64,000 nucleotides of DNA from positions 3,892,176 through 3,956,175 of the forward strand of contig NC_043742.1 of NCBI RefSeq assembly GCF_004337985.1, in the 5' to 3' direction. The DNA is from Pyricularia pennisetigena (Eukaryota > Ascomycota > Sordariomycetes > Magnaporthales > Pyriculariaceae). Positions 1 to 10,434 of the stretch are shown piece after piece (position 1 is the stretch's first letter; each line of letters starts with the position of its first letter). The translations under genes were made by a program, and so were the position numbers. The notes beneath the pieces are model-generated. The model ran no database searches, was not told the origin of the DNA, and worked only from the letters and a program-made list of their open reading frames with translations.

Positions 1-1645
1 AAACTTACCGTGCTGATGATCTTCCCCGAATTATTGATGATTGTGACAGTCTCTGTAACCGGCATATTGAACTGACTTGAAAGTGATTCAGGACCTCCTG
101 GGATCCAACGACGATTCCGGCTCGTCTGGATACTTTTAAAAATGCGACGCAGTCAGAGCTTGGGGCGGCCTCTCTTTTTTTGCACTGTCTAGAGTCGGTG
201 AGGGAGCCCACGTCAAGCTTGATAGGGGACCCCGCTGTGTCGCAAGCACATGCAAAATTTCGCTGCAGGGGTTCTCCGATTCAATCTGGATCTGGCCCTG
301 CCCTGTCGCTGGCGTTTTTTTTCTTCTTCGTCGTTGTACTAGCAAAAGCACAACGTATATGGTAGCGTGGTACAAATCAAGATAGGCTAAAATAGGGTAG
401 TAGTGTGTACTCCGTGAGGTGGTCAGGTAGGATGGGTAGCCTCAGTCTGGAAGCAACCAGGCTTGCCAACCCACAAACGAAACTGTCAAAGATTCAAAAG
501 CAGGAGAAAAAGGGGACAAGAAATACAGCAAAAGGGTGGGATGTGACAACAAAGAGGAGGATTCCCCTGCTTTCTCTCTTGATCCAATCCAATCAATTTA
601 ACAACCAAGGTCGAGCATCCAGTGCCGGCAACTTTCACGGGGCGACTGGCAATGATTGGTTCTCGGATTTGCCAGTCGTTAGGCGTCCTTGCAGAACAAC
701 TGCTAATGTCCTGTCCGCGCGCAATGTGGGTGGGCTTGCCCAGACGCCCGGGACCCGCCTCCCGCTGCCTGACTTGTACCAACCACCTCTAAAGCCTCAG
801 AAAAAAAGGTGTCCTCACCGCATCGAGCCCACCTCGACGTGTGCAACTACCTACTACCGGTAATACGTATAGTTCTCCATCGGTAGCCATTCCGGTCACA
901 AGCTGGAGCTCCACCTTGATGCAGCACTAAGGAGACGAATCCGGCAAAGTCGGAACATTCTGGTCGACCTGGGAGAGAGACCTCACTGTCTCGCCTGTCA
1001 AGTTTCTCTCCGTCGCAGAGTCACCGTCTTTCATGCAGCGGAAAAGCAACAAAATCGTATCGCAGTACCTGAGTCCATTTCATCATCAACCTTGTCGCGG
1101 TGGCTTAATGCAGAGGTTGGGATTCTGCCAAGGTTGTCAAAAACCAGAACCCTTGAATTCAAACGGCTCCTGGGCTGCCACGATAGCAGTCTGACATCTG
1201 AGGCTGGGTTGTTGCTCGAGACCTTCCTTAATAAGCCGAGAACCCGTAGTAAAGCTCCGTCTTATAGGCCTGACTGCCATTCCCAAAGATGCAAGCACGT
1301 CGTCATTGGGTATTGACATTTATTCGTCATAAGCACTGAAGCCCAAACGAAGCCCAACTTCAACACGAACAAAAATAATTAAGACATCTCATGTTGGGAC
1401 CGCAAAACAAACTGCTCGAAGTTAATTTTCATCGGGGTTTTCCATCTACCTATCATGTCCCACGCATGTTTCTAGGAGTAATCTGTAATTTTGACAAACT
1501 GGTCTCATGAAGATCATACAAGTCTGCCAGTAGCTATGCGGACACGCTCATGCGTAATTATTGACCCCTCAAAAATGGCACTTGACAATATCTCCCGTGA
1601 ATTTTGGTACTTGTTTTGCATTCCGGTGGTGTTGTTGCTCGCCTT
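1..1645. other. Non-coding stretch at left edge
   Basis: No open frame here looks like protein: the longest (about 150 codons near 405-863) is rich in basic and serine residues without family resemblance and overlaps an equally long antisense frame. The right part is the downstream region of the GDP-mannose pyrophosphorylase-like gene. I see no RNA gene or repeat. Confidence 0.5.
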
Positions 1646-3221
1646 TTACATAATGACCTCGTTGGCCACATCCTTAAAAAAAGTAAATGTTCACTGTCAG
1701 CAAAAAGAACTGATTGCAGCTCAAAGAGGCCCATCGTGGAAAACTCACCCTCTTCAAATCTTTGAAAGGCAGGCACACGCAATTCTGCACGCGAACCTCG
1801 TCGCTGACTCCGCACTCCTTGCCCAAAATAGTAATAGCCTGGACCTTGACGCCCTGCTTGACAATACTTGTGGTGTGGCTTGTGGAAGGCGTAGGGGTAC
1901 CCTCAACACGAGCCCAGGCACCAACTCGGCTGCCCCAACCAATGATTGAGTACAGCACGCAAGCGTCGTGCTTGATTTCGGCGTCCTCCAACACGATCGA
2001 CTCCTTGACACGGGCACCGGGACCGACCGTCGCGCGAGGGCCGATAGACACATTGGGGCCTAGCTTGGCGGTGGGGTCGACGGTTGCCGAGGGGTGGATG
2101 AAAACTGGGGGAATGATGTTGGCGCTGGGGGCAGCGAGCTCCTTGGAGCCGCCTTGCCATGCCTGCTGCAAGTACAGAGCATTGGCGGGGACGGCGGAGC
2201 CGGCTGTCTTGATCTGGCGCCAGAAATCTTGGGTCTCGTACACAAAGAACTGCTTGGTATCGGCCATGTCGGAGAGGATATCCTGCTCCAGGCGGATGAC
2301 CTCGTTCTTGGAACCCTCATCGTCGTCTGCGTACTCGATGAAGCTCGCCTCCAAGTTCTCGGATGATCGGTACGAGGATAGACGCGGCCTGTCGGTGCGG
2401 CGCTTGATGGCAGAACGGATAGAGGGAAAGATGGCCTCGGTGCTGAAAAGGTAGACGCCACAGTTGATCAGGTTGGAGATTTGAGACTCGGGCTTCTCGA
2501 CGTAGTGAAGCACACGCCGGCTATGGTTGTCGCTAACAATGCAGCCGAAGTTGGTTGCAGCCTCCTCGCCGACCCGTGTACCAAGAATCACCGCCTCGGC
2601 ATCCTTCTCGGTGAACATCTTGAGCATCTCGTTGAGTGGGAAGGAACAGCAGACGTCTGAGTTGAGCACAAAGAGGCGCTCAGGGCGGCCCTTTAGGATG
2701 GCATCGCGGAAGTGGTAAAGGCCACCGGCGGTGCCCAGCGCCTGGTATTCTCGCAGGTACTTGATGGAAAGGTTGGGGAACTCGGTCGATGAATCTTTGA
2801 TAAAGTCCCGGAAGACGGACTCGTCGTAGTAGCCAATCAGGTAGACCTCGTGGATCGAAGGGACGGTACTGATGGCAGTCAGGCAGTGCCAGATGATGGG
2901 GTGGCCAGCGACATCGAAGAGGGGCTGTCGAATAACGGCTGGTCAGTGAGGGTGCAGCGTCATCAATTGAACCCGGGCAAGCAAAAAACCAACCTTCGGA
3001 ACATCCAGTGATAGCGGACGGAATCGAGTACCTCTTGATGATCCTCCGACCTGTGCAGTGAAGAAAGAGTTAGAGGCTTGATATCTTTCCAGGGCAGGAC
3101 GGACAAGAGCGACGCCAAGAAACGTCACCGCCGATTCGACAGAGGGGGGTATGCTAACCAAGATGACAGCCTTGGTGACGGCCTGCACGCCGTTGCTCCG
3201 GATGGGGACCTGCAGAGACAT
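1646..3221 (-). CDS. Mannose-1-phosphate guanylyltransferase alpha-type subunit (GMPPA-like)
   Basis: Spliced model complement(1646..1672, 1749..2924, 2994..3050, 3159..3221) gives 440 aa, the usual family length. Exon 1 ends in ...AVIL. Exon 2 carries the nucleotidyltransferase signature GGSSRGTRFRPLSLDVPK (aa 23-40), with the two-residue-longer loop typical of the alpha (regulatory) paralogue rather than the catalytic beta form. The C-terminal third is a left-handed beta-helix of hexapeptide repeats (I/V-x-x-x-A/x-V, with several P-x-A-x-V/I turns). A tiny last exon supplies the conserved ending DVANEVIM, recovered only if the intron 1673..1748 is removed. In the family, the alpha subunit binds GDP-mannose and restrains the beta subunit, setting the cytosolic supply of GDP-mannose for N-/O-glycosylation, GPI anchors and mannan. 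The start ATG at 3221 is the first in the conserved frame. The assignment to alpha rather than a second catalytic copy is an inference from the signature loop. Confidence 0.93.
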
Positions 3222-4590
3222 TGTGGCTACTGAATATCGAACAAAAAGACGCGACTGGGGGTATCGAGGAATAAAAAAAAAGACAGATTTGAGGGCGTAA
3301 GCCTTGGTGCACCAGCTTTCCACCTCTTTGCTGTTCGTGTACAAGAAATTTCGGGACCGCTTGGGTTTGTTGCCGCCCCTGAGAACTGTAGCGTCCCAAA
3401 TGCGACAGGCTGGCAAGGGTCTCGTTGGTTTTTGAGCCAATCAGACTCTGCATATAGACCGCATGTGCCACCTTGCCTACCCTCAACCCCACCTAACTAA
3501 ACAGAATGCAGCCTGCGGGGGAGTTCTCCTGTTGTAAATGGCTGGTGGGGGTACAGCTGGAGGCCAGACGCTTCAGATGATTGATAGCTCTATCAAAAAT
3601 ACAGCTCGAATGCCTTGCCTATCCCAACCTCTTTTATCTGCCGCTGCAGCTTAGCCGCTGCAGCTCACCCGCCGCATCGTTGTAGCCATCATAAGTTCAT
3701 AACCAATACTTGGGATACATTTGTGAAATACATAGATTCGCGTCTCTTTTGGTTGAGACTTACCGCTCAATTAATAGCGTACGATAATCGCAGTACTACT
3801 AAGAGAGCGATGGAGTTACGTTTTTGCTTTAGTTAGACTCTTCCTCGTGGACAAACGGCTGCCATCCGCAGATGCAGTGGGATGAGCAAACCAGATTGTT
3901 TGATCGCGTTCCTAAGCTCATGGCCCACAATTTCCTTCTGGAGCTACACAAAGCGGAGCTGGCCAATCCATGTCAGTACCCTTGGCTCTCTATTCTCGGG
4001 ATGCCGTTCATAAGTGTTAAGGATAGCTAGTAATTTGGCTGTGGACCTTAACAGACCTGAACCTGGATTGAGTCCTTTTCGAGAAATCGTTCTCCTCCAT
4101 AGGGCGAATGTGAGCAAAATTATTCCAAGGCTTCAACTCACCTTTGATCTGATTTTTCACCTTTTTGGCTTGACTTTCAACAAACTTCTGCAGCCGTCGT
4201 CCACGCCCTGGATATCAACCTCCCGAGAGACTAAGTCTAGACCTAGTACCGCTTTGACAAGGCTTCGTTGGTCGCGGAGTAAATATTTATGACTGTCTAT
4301 TTTCACTTTTTTGTTTGTTCGTCGGCTTTGTGATCACCCTTCTGGTTTACTTTTCCATCACTATTTCCATCCAATCTATGGTGTTTTGTTCTGTATTATT
4401 TTTCCATGTACTTTCCCTAGCCACCTAAGGTAATCACCTTCGTGCTATCTCGTCTCCACCCTCTTCCCTCAGATTTCCCTTACATCCTATCGCGCTCAGT
4501 AACACTGCTGAGGTCTCTTGGCACATGTTGATTAAAGTCCGCAATCCAACTCAGACCAACTAAACTAAACATTCATTTCTTTACTCGCAG
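3222..4590. other. Divergent intergenic region (GMPPA-like / dynamin-like promoters)
   Basis: This region separates two genes transcribed away from each other, so it should hold both promoters and 5' leaders. The part 4290-4590 is strongly pyrimidine-rich on the + strand, as is common just upstream of fungal start codons. I see no convincing gene, tRNA or repeat. Confidence 0.5.
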
Positions 4591-7500
4591 ATGCCTAGAG
4601 TCATCAAACAAGAGCCTCAGAGGAGTCGAGAGACTCCGGCATCACCATGTGCCGGTAGAACTCCTGCGCGGGTGAACCGAACGCCCACAATGACGTCGAG
4701 GGCTTCCGAGGAGGTGAATCTGAATACGACCACACGTCGTCAAGCCCGTTCTTTAGCCCGTAAGCTCTATCTTCTATTTCCTATTCTTCCAATCCCCCAT
4801 ACAAACCTACCCCGAAAATACTTTACCCTGTTTGCTAACCTCTCCAAAGCTAGCGCGGACACTCGACAGGCGCAGGCCATGGCGGCGATCTATGATGACT
4901 CGGACTCCGATCCTGATCTTGTCGTAATTAGGGAAATGCGTCAAGTAGTCAAACCTGATCCAGATCGCCATCGGGCGGTTCCAGGCAGGAGTGGTGTCAA
5001 CGTTGACAGTGATTCATTGCTCAACCGCAACTTTGAGCGCATTGCGAAGAACCTGAAGGCTCTCGGAGAGACTCTTGGTGAACTCCAAAGCCTTGGTATC
5101 CAGCAGGTTGCCGACTTGCCATCTTTAGTCCTGGTAGGCGACCAGAGTTCTGGCAAGTCGACGCTGATGTCCGGGATCGCTGGAATCTCACTACCTCGTA
5201 AGTTGACATGCCACGTGCACTTCTCTCAGCTTTGCGTCGGATTTGACATTAGGGTCTGGCATGAACATTGCTATACTATTTGAGGTTTGCTATCTATTTT
5301 GTCAGGCTAACCGCTGTCTCCTGATTAGACCGAGAAGGCATGTGTACCCGCTGCCCGGTGCACATTCGGTTGTCGAAAAGCGATTCATGGGCTTTACAAA
5401 TCTCTCTCCAGCAGGACTATTCCTATGTTGGGACAAATCCAGTAGCAAGTGAAAACTTTGGCCCTTGGTCTCCGCAGCCAAGAGTTGTCAAAGAGTTCTG
5501 GTCCTGCCGCGAGAAAGACGATGACCGGATCCGAAATGCAATTCGCTGGGCACAGGTTGCAATTTTGAACCACCACAGACCTCACAGGCTTTATGTACCA
5601 CAGGCCCAGCAACCAGATGACGAGGAGAGGTTGCAACAGGAGGAAAACAGCGCCGAAACTGACTTCAGCCCAAACGTTGTGGCTCTGCAGATTAGTGGCC
5701 CTAACCTTCCTGATATCTCTTTCTACGACCTTCCAGGACTGATCAAGGCCACCAGGCGAGAGGAAGACCAGTGAGTGATTTGTTTTCTAGGTCAAATGAC
5801 TTTGTGTTCGACTGTTTAGCGAGACTAATCCAGACTGCCTTTTTGCACAGTTACCTGGTCAAAGTCGTGGAAAACATGGCCCGCAAGTACATTGCCGATT
5901 CCAACGCCATCATCATGTGGGCCGTGCCTATGAACAGCGACCCTGAGAACTCTTCAACACTTGCAATCATCCGGAAGGAGAGAGCTCAACATCGAACTGT
6001 CGGCGTGCTGACCAAGGCTGACCTTTTGCCACCGGGCAATCACGAACAGTGGCTCGGGATGTTGTGTGGTACACAACACAGTGTTGGACATGGGTTTTTC
6101 ATTACGGCGCGACAGCCAAAGGACGCCGAGACTCAAAACAGTTTCGAGGAAGCCTTTTTCAATGGTCAAGCCCCCGATGGCGTGAATCCTTGGTCTGACC
6201 GCTTCCAACAGTACGCGGATCGATGCGGCCTTAACCAGCTCGTCGTGTTCCTTTCAAACACCCTGAACCGCGCGTTTTCCAACAGCTTGCCTGGCATCCT
6301 AGAGACCATTTCCGAGCGCTTGCAGTATGTTAATGACGAATTAACAAAACTGCCAGATACTCCTGACCACCCTTATGCCGAATTGCGCGAGGCTTTGATC
6401 GGTTTTGTAAACGGCGTGAGGAACGGCCTGGGGTTGACCGTGACCGGAGACTTCGACGCTGATTGCAAATCTCTTCTGGACGCCTTCGAACGCAAGATTC
6501 TGGAACTGAAACCGAGGTACATTGTCAAAAATCCAGCTCCGTCGAGGAGGCCCATGACTCCGCAAGCACGACGAGTCGGCCCTGCGCCCACTCCCACGCC
6601 GAGTCGCACCGCGACCAGCCACAGCTCCATCGATCTGACGCTTGATGACGATACACCTGTCCCACCAAGTCGCCGTCGCAGGCTCGATGCCTTTCTCGAA
6701 GGACAGCAGCCCACGAATGGAACCCCGAAGCGGTCACGTCCGACCGTCAAGCAGGAGGAAAGCTTCCGTGTCGCCATTGCGACGCCGCCTCTGTCTCCCG
6801 TTAAGAACGACTTGGCGACGGTGCGGAGGCGTTGTCAAGCTCGAGCTCGAGACGGAGAACCCGACGTGACGCCGCCTGAGATCTACCCCGAACTCTCCCT
6901 GGAAGCCATCTCGCGCTGGGCCCGTCCTCTGGACGATTGTGTGGATTCCTTTATTCGGTTGCTGAGTCGCAAGCTGGATCAGGTTCTGGAAGCGTCGTTC
7001 GAGAAGCTCAGGACCAAAGCCGCCTTCCGCGAGGCCAAAGACCACCTTGCTGCGTACGTCCAACAGCAAAAGGAAGAGCTTTCACAGTCTTTGTCGACGT
7101 TGTTTGCGCGCGAGAGTAAGCGCCTCTACACTCGCAACACTGAGGCTTTCGAACGCCACAAGCAGGCAGAGCGAGAAATCCTGCTTCACCGACGCTACGA
7201 GGTAAGTGACGGGCTCCCTTACTTTGTGTTGAACAAGAAGAGCTAACAACTACGTGTTTTCAGTGCCGTTGGAGGGAGCATCAAGAGAGTCTGGGCAAGG
7301 AGGCGCCTCCCATCAAAGACCACGACAAACTAACGGCCCAGGAAAGGAAGGACAAGGCTAACAACCTGCAGCTCCTTGGTCCGGACGAATACGCTCGTGA
7401 GCTCGAGATTTGCGCCCACGTTAGGGGCTACTATTTGACGGCTGCAAAGCGGTTCATTGATTGCGTTGGACAGGCGATTGTGTCTGACTTGATTCCAAGC

Positions 7501-7944
7501 ATGGTTACGACTTTGTCAAGAAGTCATCTGGACGAAAAGCTCGGCCTGATGGGGCCTCAAGGTACGCCGCGTCAAACCCAAAGCACCCGTTACCGCTGAT
7601 ATGGAAACACAGCACTAACTGACCGCTCGTATGAAAAAAAAGCCCTGTCCCCGGAGCGAATCGATGCTTTGATGGCAGAGGAGCATCACGTTGCCGTTCA
7701 GCGGAAGAAGCTCCAGGACGAGCAGCAGAAGCTGCAAAAGGCCATGGAGTCTATCACCAAACTCGAATCGGCCGGTGACGGCGAGGATGATCAAGCCGCA
7801 GATGCTTCTAGCGAATCCACCAATGCGGCTACCTCGTTCGCCAGCCGGAATGGCAATGTTCTTGGAGCCTCACAGTCCGGGCCTCGATACCAGCCTTATA
7901 CCGATGACGGTATGGATGTGGATCACGGTGGTGGTGTTGCTTAG
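4591..7944 (+). CDS. Mx/dynamin-superfamily large GTPase with SUMO-type motifs
   Basis: Model join(4591..4759, 4850..5197, 5329..5770, 5851..7201, 7264..7561, 7643..7944), 969 aa. The first intron is 90 nt and stop-free, but it has GTAAGC, a GCTAAC branch point and CAAAG. All G motifs are present: P-loop GDQSSGKS (aa 153-160), CTRCP switch region shortly after, DLPG (306-309) and TKAD (374-377). A stalk follows, interrupted at roughly aa 545-660 by a disordered, Pro/Ser/Arg-rich insert, and a GED-like helix near aa 810-905. The extreme C-terminus is coiled then acidic/Ser-rich. There is no PH or transmembrane segment, so it is Mx-like rather than classical dynamin. The insert holds IDLTLDDD (580-587), a SUMO-interaction-type motif, an Arg-rich patch and VKQE (K620). 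The N-terminus has IKQE (K6). Both fit the psi-K-x-E SUMO-acceptor pattern. The family polymerises on membranes or nucleoprotein; the substrate here is unknown. Confidence 0.9.
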
Positions 7945-8346
7945 GAAGACGTCACATGCCGTGAAAATCCTTGATTCTTCGTCGGGGTACCTTGTTTTTC
8001 GATGCTTGTCACCGGTTCCCAGATCAGAAGACTCTTGTGCAGCACAGCAACAGTCTTCTTGCCAGAAGACCTGCCAGTAATGCCGGAGGCGACCGTGCCA
8101 GGAGTTTTAACACTAGTACCTGTTCTCTGTGTCATGTTTGTTTGTCTGTTGTCTCCGCCGCCTGCTCAGTTCTGTTTCTTTGTTTTCTCTCGGACGGAAA
8201 ACATGTCGGGACGACCCAATGTCTCTGTATTGCGTTTTCTTTTTCAATTTGTTTTTATGCCTTTGCTGAAATACCAACGATACTCATTTGTCATCAAAAG
8301 AAGGGTTATCAAGGGGCGTATGTACTCCCTAGTAGTGCGGCTAGGC

Positions 8347-8384
<38 letters not shown>

Positions 8385-8778
8385 CTTTTTTATTAGCACG
8401 CTGCGCCCTGAGATCTGGCTTGATTCTGCAACGCCCGGCGATGTGTCTCGAGGCTCTGCGAGGTTTGAGTGCAAATACTCCTATTGATTTGGTGAATGAT
8501 ACAATCATCGGGATAGAGCTGAACATTGTGGAAAGGCCAGCATCGCGAGTTCTTTTTTAATATCCCATCCTGTATTTTCACCTCGCCTGATCTACGACTG
8601 TATCTGATAACTAGAGAAATAAATCTCCGACACAGACATTAACATCACTTGCGAAGGATTCCTGAAACAGTGAGATATTTCGTGATTCATTGCTTTGACA
8701 AAGACGTAGTGGACTATCATTTGTACTCACCATGATCCGCCCGAAACCTAATGTCCACACCTCCTAGACTCCCTTTAA
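7945..8778. other. Convergent 3' intergenic region with a long T tract
   Basis: This lies between the 3' ends of the dynamin-like GTPase (+) and the decarboxylase (-). It contains a 37-nt T homopolymer and otherwise only T-rich 3'-untranslated-type sequence. No gene is seen. Confidence 0.55.
8348..8384. repeat. Poly(T) tract, 37 nt
   Basis: Uninterrupted run of T between two converging genes; after one C it continues as a further short T-run. It may be a relic of a retroposed poly(A) tail in reverse orientation, or simple slippage. I see no target-site duplication. Confidence 0.9.
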
Positions 8779-10134
8779 TTACTTGCCAGTCGGCATCGAC
8801 CCTTCCGTGTTCCTCAGCGCCTCCTCCATAAAGCTCAACCCTAGATCCAGCTCCTCCTCGGATATGGTGATGGGCGGCGCGATGCGGAAAGCGCCGCCAA
8901 AAGACGCCAAAGTCGCCAAGTTGGCAGACACCCCGAGGGCAAGCATCTTCCTGGCCAGCTTGTCTGCCAGTTCCATGCCCGGCGCCTTGGTCTCGCGGTC
9001 CGAAACGATCTCCAGCCCTGCCATCAAGCCTCTGCCGCGGACGTCGCCGATGCAGCCGTACCGCTCCTGCAACCCCCGGAGCCCGGCGTGCAGCCGCTCG
9101 CCGAGTCGGCGCGACCGCTCGACCAAGCCGTCCCTCTGCACGATCTGCAGGACTCTGAGGCCGACGGCGGCGGGCAGCGGGTCGTTGACGTGCGTCGTCA
9201 GGAACAGGAAGCCCTTTTCTTTAGCCTGGGCGGCGATGCCATCGCTAGTCACGACGGCGCTGAGCGGCAGGCCGTTGCCCAGGGTTTTGCTCAGCGTCAG
9301 GATGTCCGGGACGACGCCGGCGTTGCTCGGGTGCTGAAACGCAAACATGTCGCCTGCGCGGCCGATTGCGGTCTGGGCCTCGTCGAGGATGAGCAGCATG
9401 CCTCGCCGCTCGCAGTGCGCCTTCATGGCCGCGAGGTAGCCGTCGGGCAGGACGTGCATGCCGGCGCTGGAGAGGATGGGCTCGAGAATGACGGCGGCCA
9501 GGGAGCCCGAGGACGCGGCGTCCACCATGGCCCAGCCGTGGTCGAGTTCCGTCTTCCAGTCGTAGGTGTCGTCGGCGTGGCGGAAGATGGAGCGGTACGC
9601 GTTGGGGGCGGGGAGCATCAGGTTGCCGGGCATCATGGGCCCGATTCCTCGTCGGCCGGAGTGGTACTGCGCGCCGGCGGCGCCGCCCGTCATGCCGTGC
9701 CAGCTGGCGCTGAGCCCGACGATCTCCCACTTGCCCGTGACGCATTTGGCCATCCTGATGGCTGCCTCGTTGCTCTCTCCGCCCGTCGACAGGAACATGC
9801 TGCGCTCCAGCCCCCGCGGCAGGAGCTTCTTCAGCTCGGCGGCTAGATTGATGACGGGTGGCGAGAGCATCCCGCTGAAAAGGTGGTCGAGATTTCTAGC
9901 ATGTTCATGAATGACGCTGACAACTTCTGGGTTGCCATGCCCAATCAGGCACGACATTTGACCCGAGGTCCAGTCCAGAATGCGACGGCCGGTGACGGTA
10001 TAAATAAAAACACCTTGAGCTCGGGTTATTATCTCCTCATGGAAACATGGGCCGTAAGAAAGCAGAGAGGTATCAGCTGCTTCTTTGAGCGTAGCAGCGT
10101 CGGCAGCTTTGTAGGTATGAGGTGGCTCAGTCAT
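8779..10134 (-). CDS. 2,2-dialkylglycine decarboxylase-like PLP enzyme (class III aminotransferase fold)
   Basis: Single-exon gene, 451 aa, against about 430 for the well-studied bacterial enzyme, which it resembles throughout. Key positions match that enzyme rather than ordinary omega-aminotransferases. T-S-G-Q-M-S has the Gln (Q59) that marks dialkylglycine decarboxylases. W145 in SWHG stacks on the cofactor, D251 in LDEAQ binds the pyridine nitrogen, K283 in TLSKTLG forms the Schiff base, and R417 in FRIAPP binds the substrate carboxylate. In the family, the enzyme decarboxylates 2-aminoisobutyrate or isovaline with transfer of the amino group to pyruvate, giving a ketone, CO2 and alanine. 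No mitochondrial or secretory signal is evident, so it is probably cytosolic. It lies head-to-tail 300 bp downstream of a Zn2Cys6 regulator. The absence of introns in an intron-rich neighbourhood, and the bacterial-type relatives, leave horizontal origin possible. An ordinary class III transaminase is the alternative, but Q59 argues against it. Confidence 0.87.
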   Translation of the reverse strand: MTEPPHTYKAADAATLKEAADTSLLSYGPCFHEEIITRAQGVFIYTVTGRRILDWTSGQMSCLIGHGNPEVVSVIHEHARNLDHLFSGMLSPPVINLAAELKKLLPRGLERSMFLSTGGESNEAAIRMAKCVTGKWEIVGLSASWHGMTGGAAGAQYHSGRRGIGPMMPGNLMLPAPNAYRSIFRHADDTYDWKTELDHGWAMVDAASSGSLAAVILEPILSSAGMHVLPDGYLAAMKAHCERRGMLLILDEAQTAIGRAGDMFAFQHPSNAGVVPDILTLSKTLGNGLPLSAVVTSDGIAAQAKEKGFLFLTTHVNDPLPAAVGLRVLQIVQRDGLVERSRRLGERLHAGLRGLQERYGCIGDVRGRGLMAGLEIVSDRETKAPGMELADKLARKMLALGVSANLATLASFGGAFRIAPPITISEEELDLGLSFMEEALRNTEGSMPTGK

Positions 10135-10434
10135 GATGTTCAGGGAGTATTTTGGTAGACGAAAGAGCTCTGGTCGGAACGAGACGGATGGAGGGCGGGG
10201 TGAAGGAAGCGAATTAGGGAGGTAGCTTCAGACGGAGCTCAGAGGATGTACCTTCACTAATCATTACTATTAAGTACTTGGAAAAGCCGCCAATACCTAG
10301 CCAAGGGGCCACTAGAACTATCTGGTCGAGTGGTAGTAGGCATGCGCTGATAGGATGATGTTTTTCCCGTCGGAAATCCAGATCCCCGCGCCGCCTACTG
10401 ATAGCACCGATAGGCAGCTGAGTATTTGCCCATC
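10135..10434. promoter_or_regulatory. Short intergenic region upstream of the decarboxylase; possible Zn2Cys6 site
   Basis: This 300-bp gap separates the stop of the regulator gene from the start of the decarboxylase and must contain the latter's promoter. About 40-60 bp before the start codon there are two direct CGG triplets 7 bp apart (10175-10177 and 10185-10187), a spacing and form that Zn2Cys6 dimers can bind. CGG pairs are frequent by chance, so this is only a candidate. Confidence 0.3.

Noticed and set aside
405..863. 152-codon + frame near the left edge
   Set aside because: No domain resemblance, random-like composition, and a 98-codon antisense frame overlaps it.
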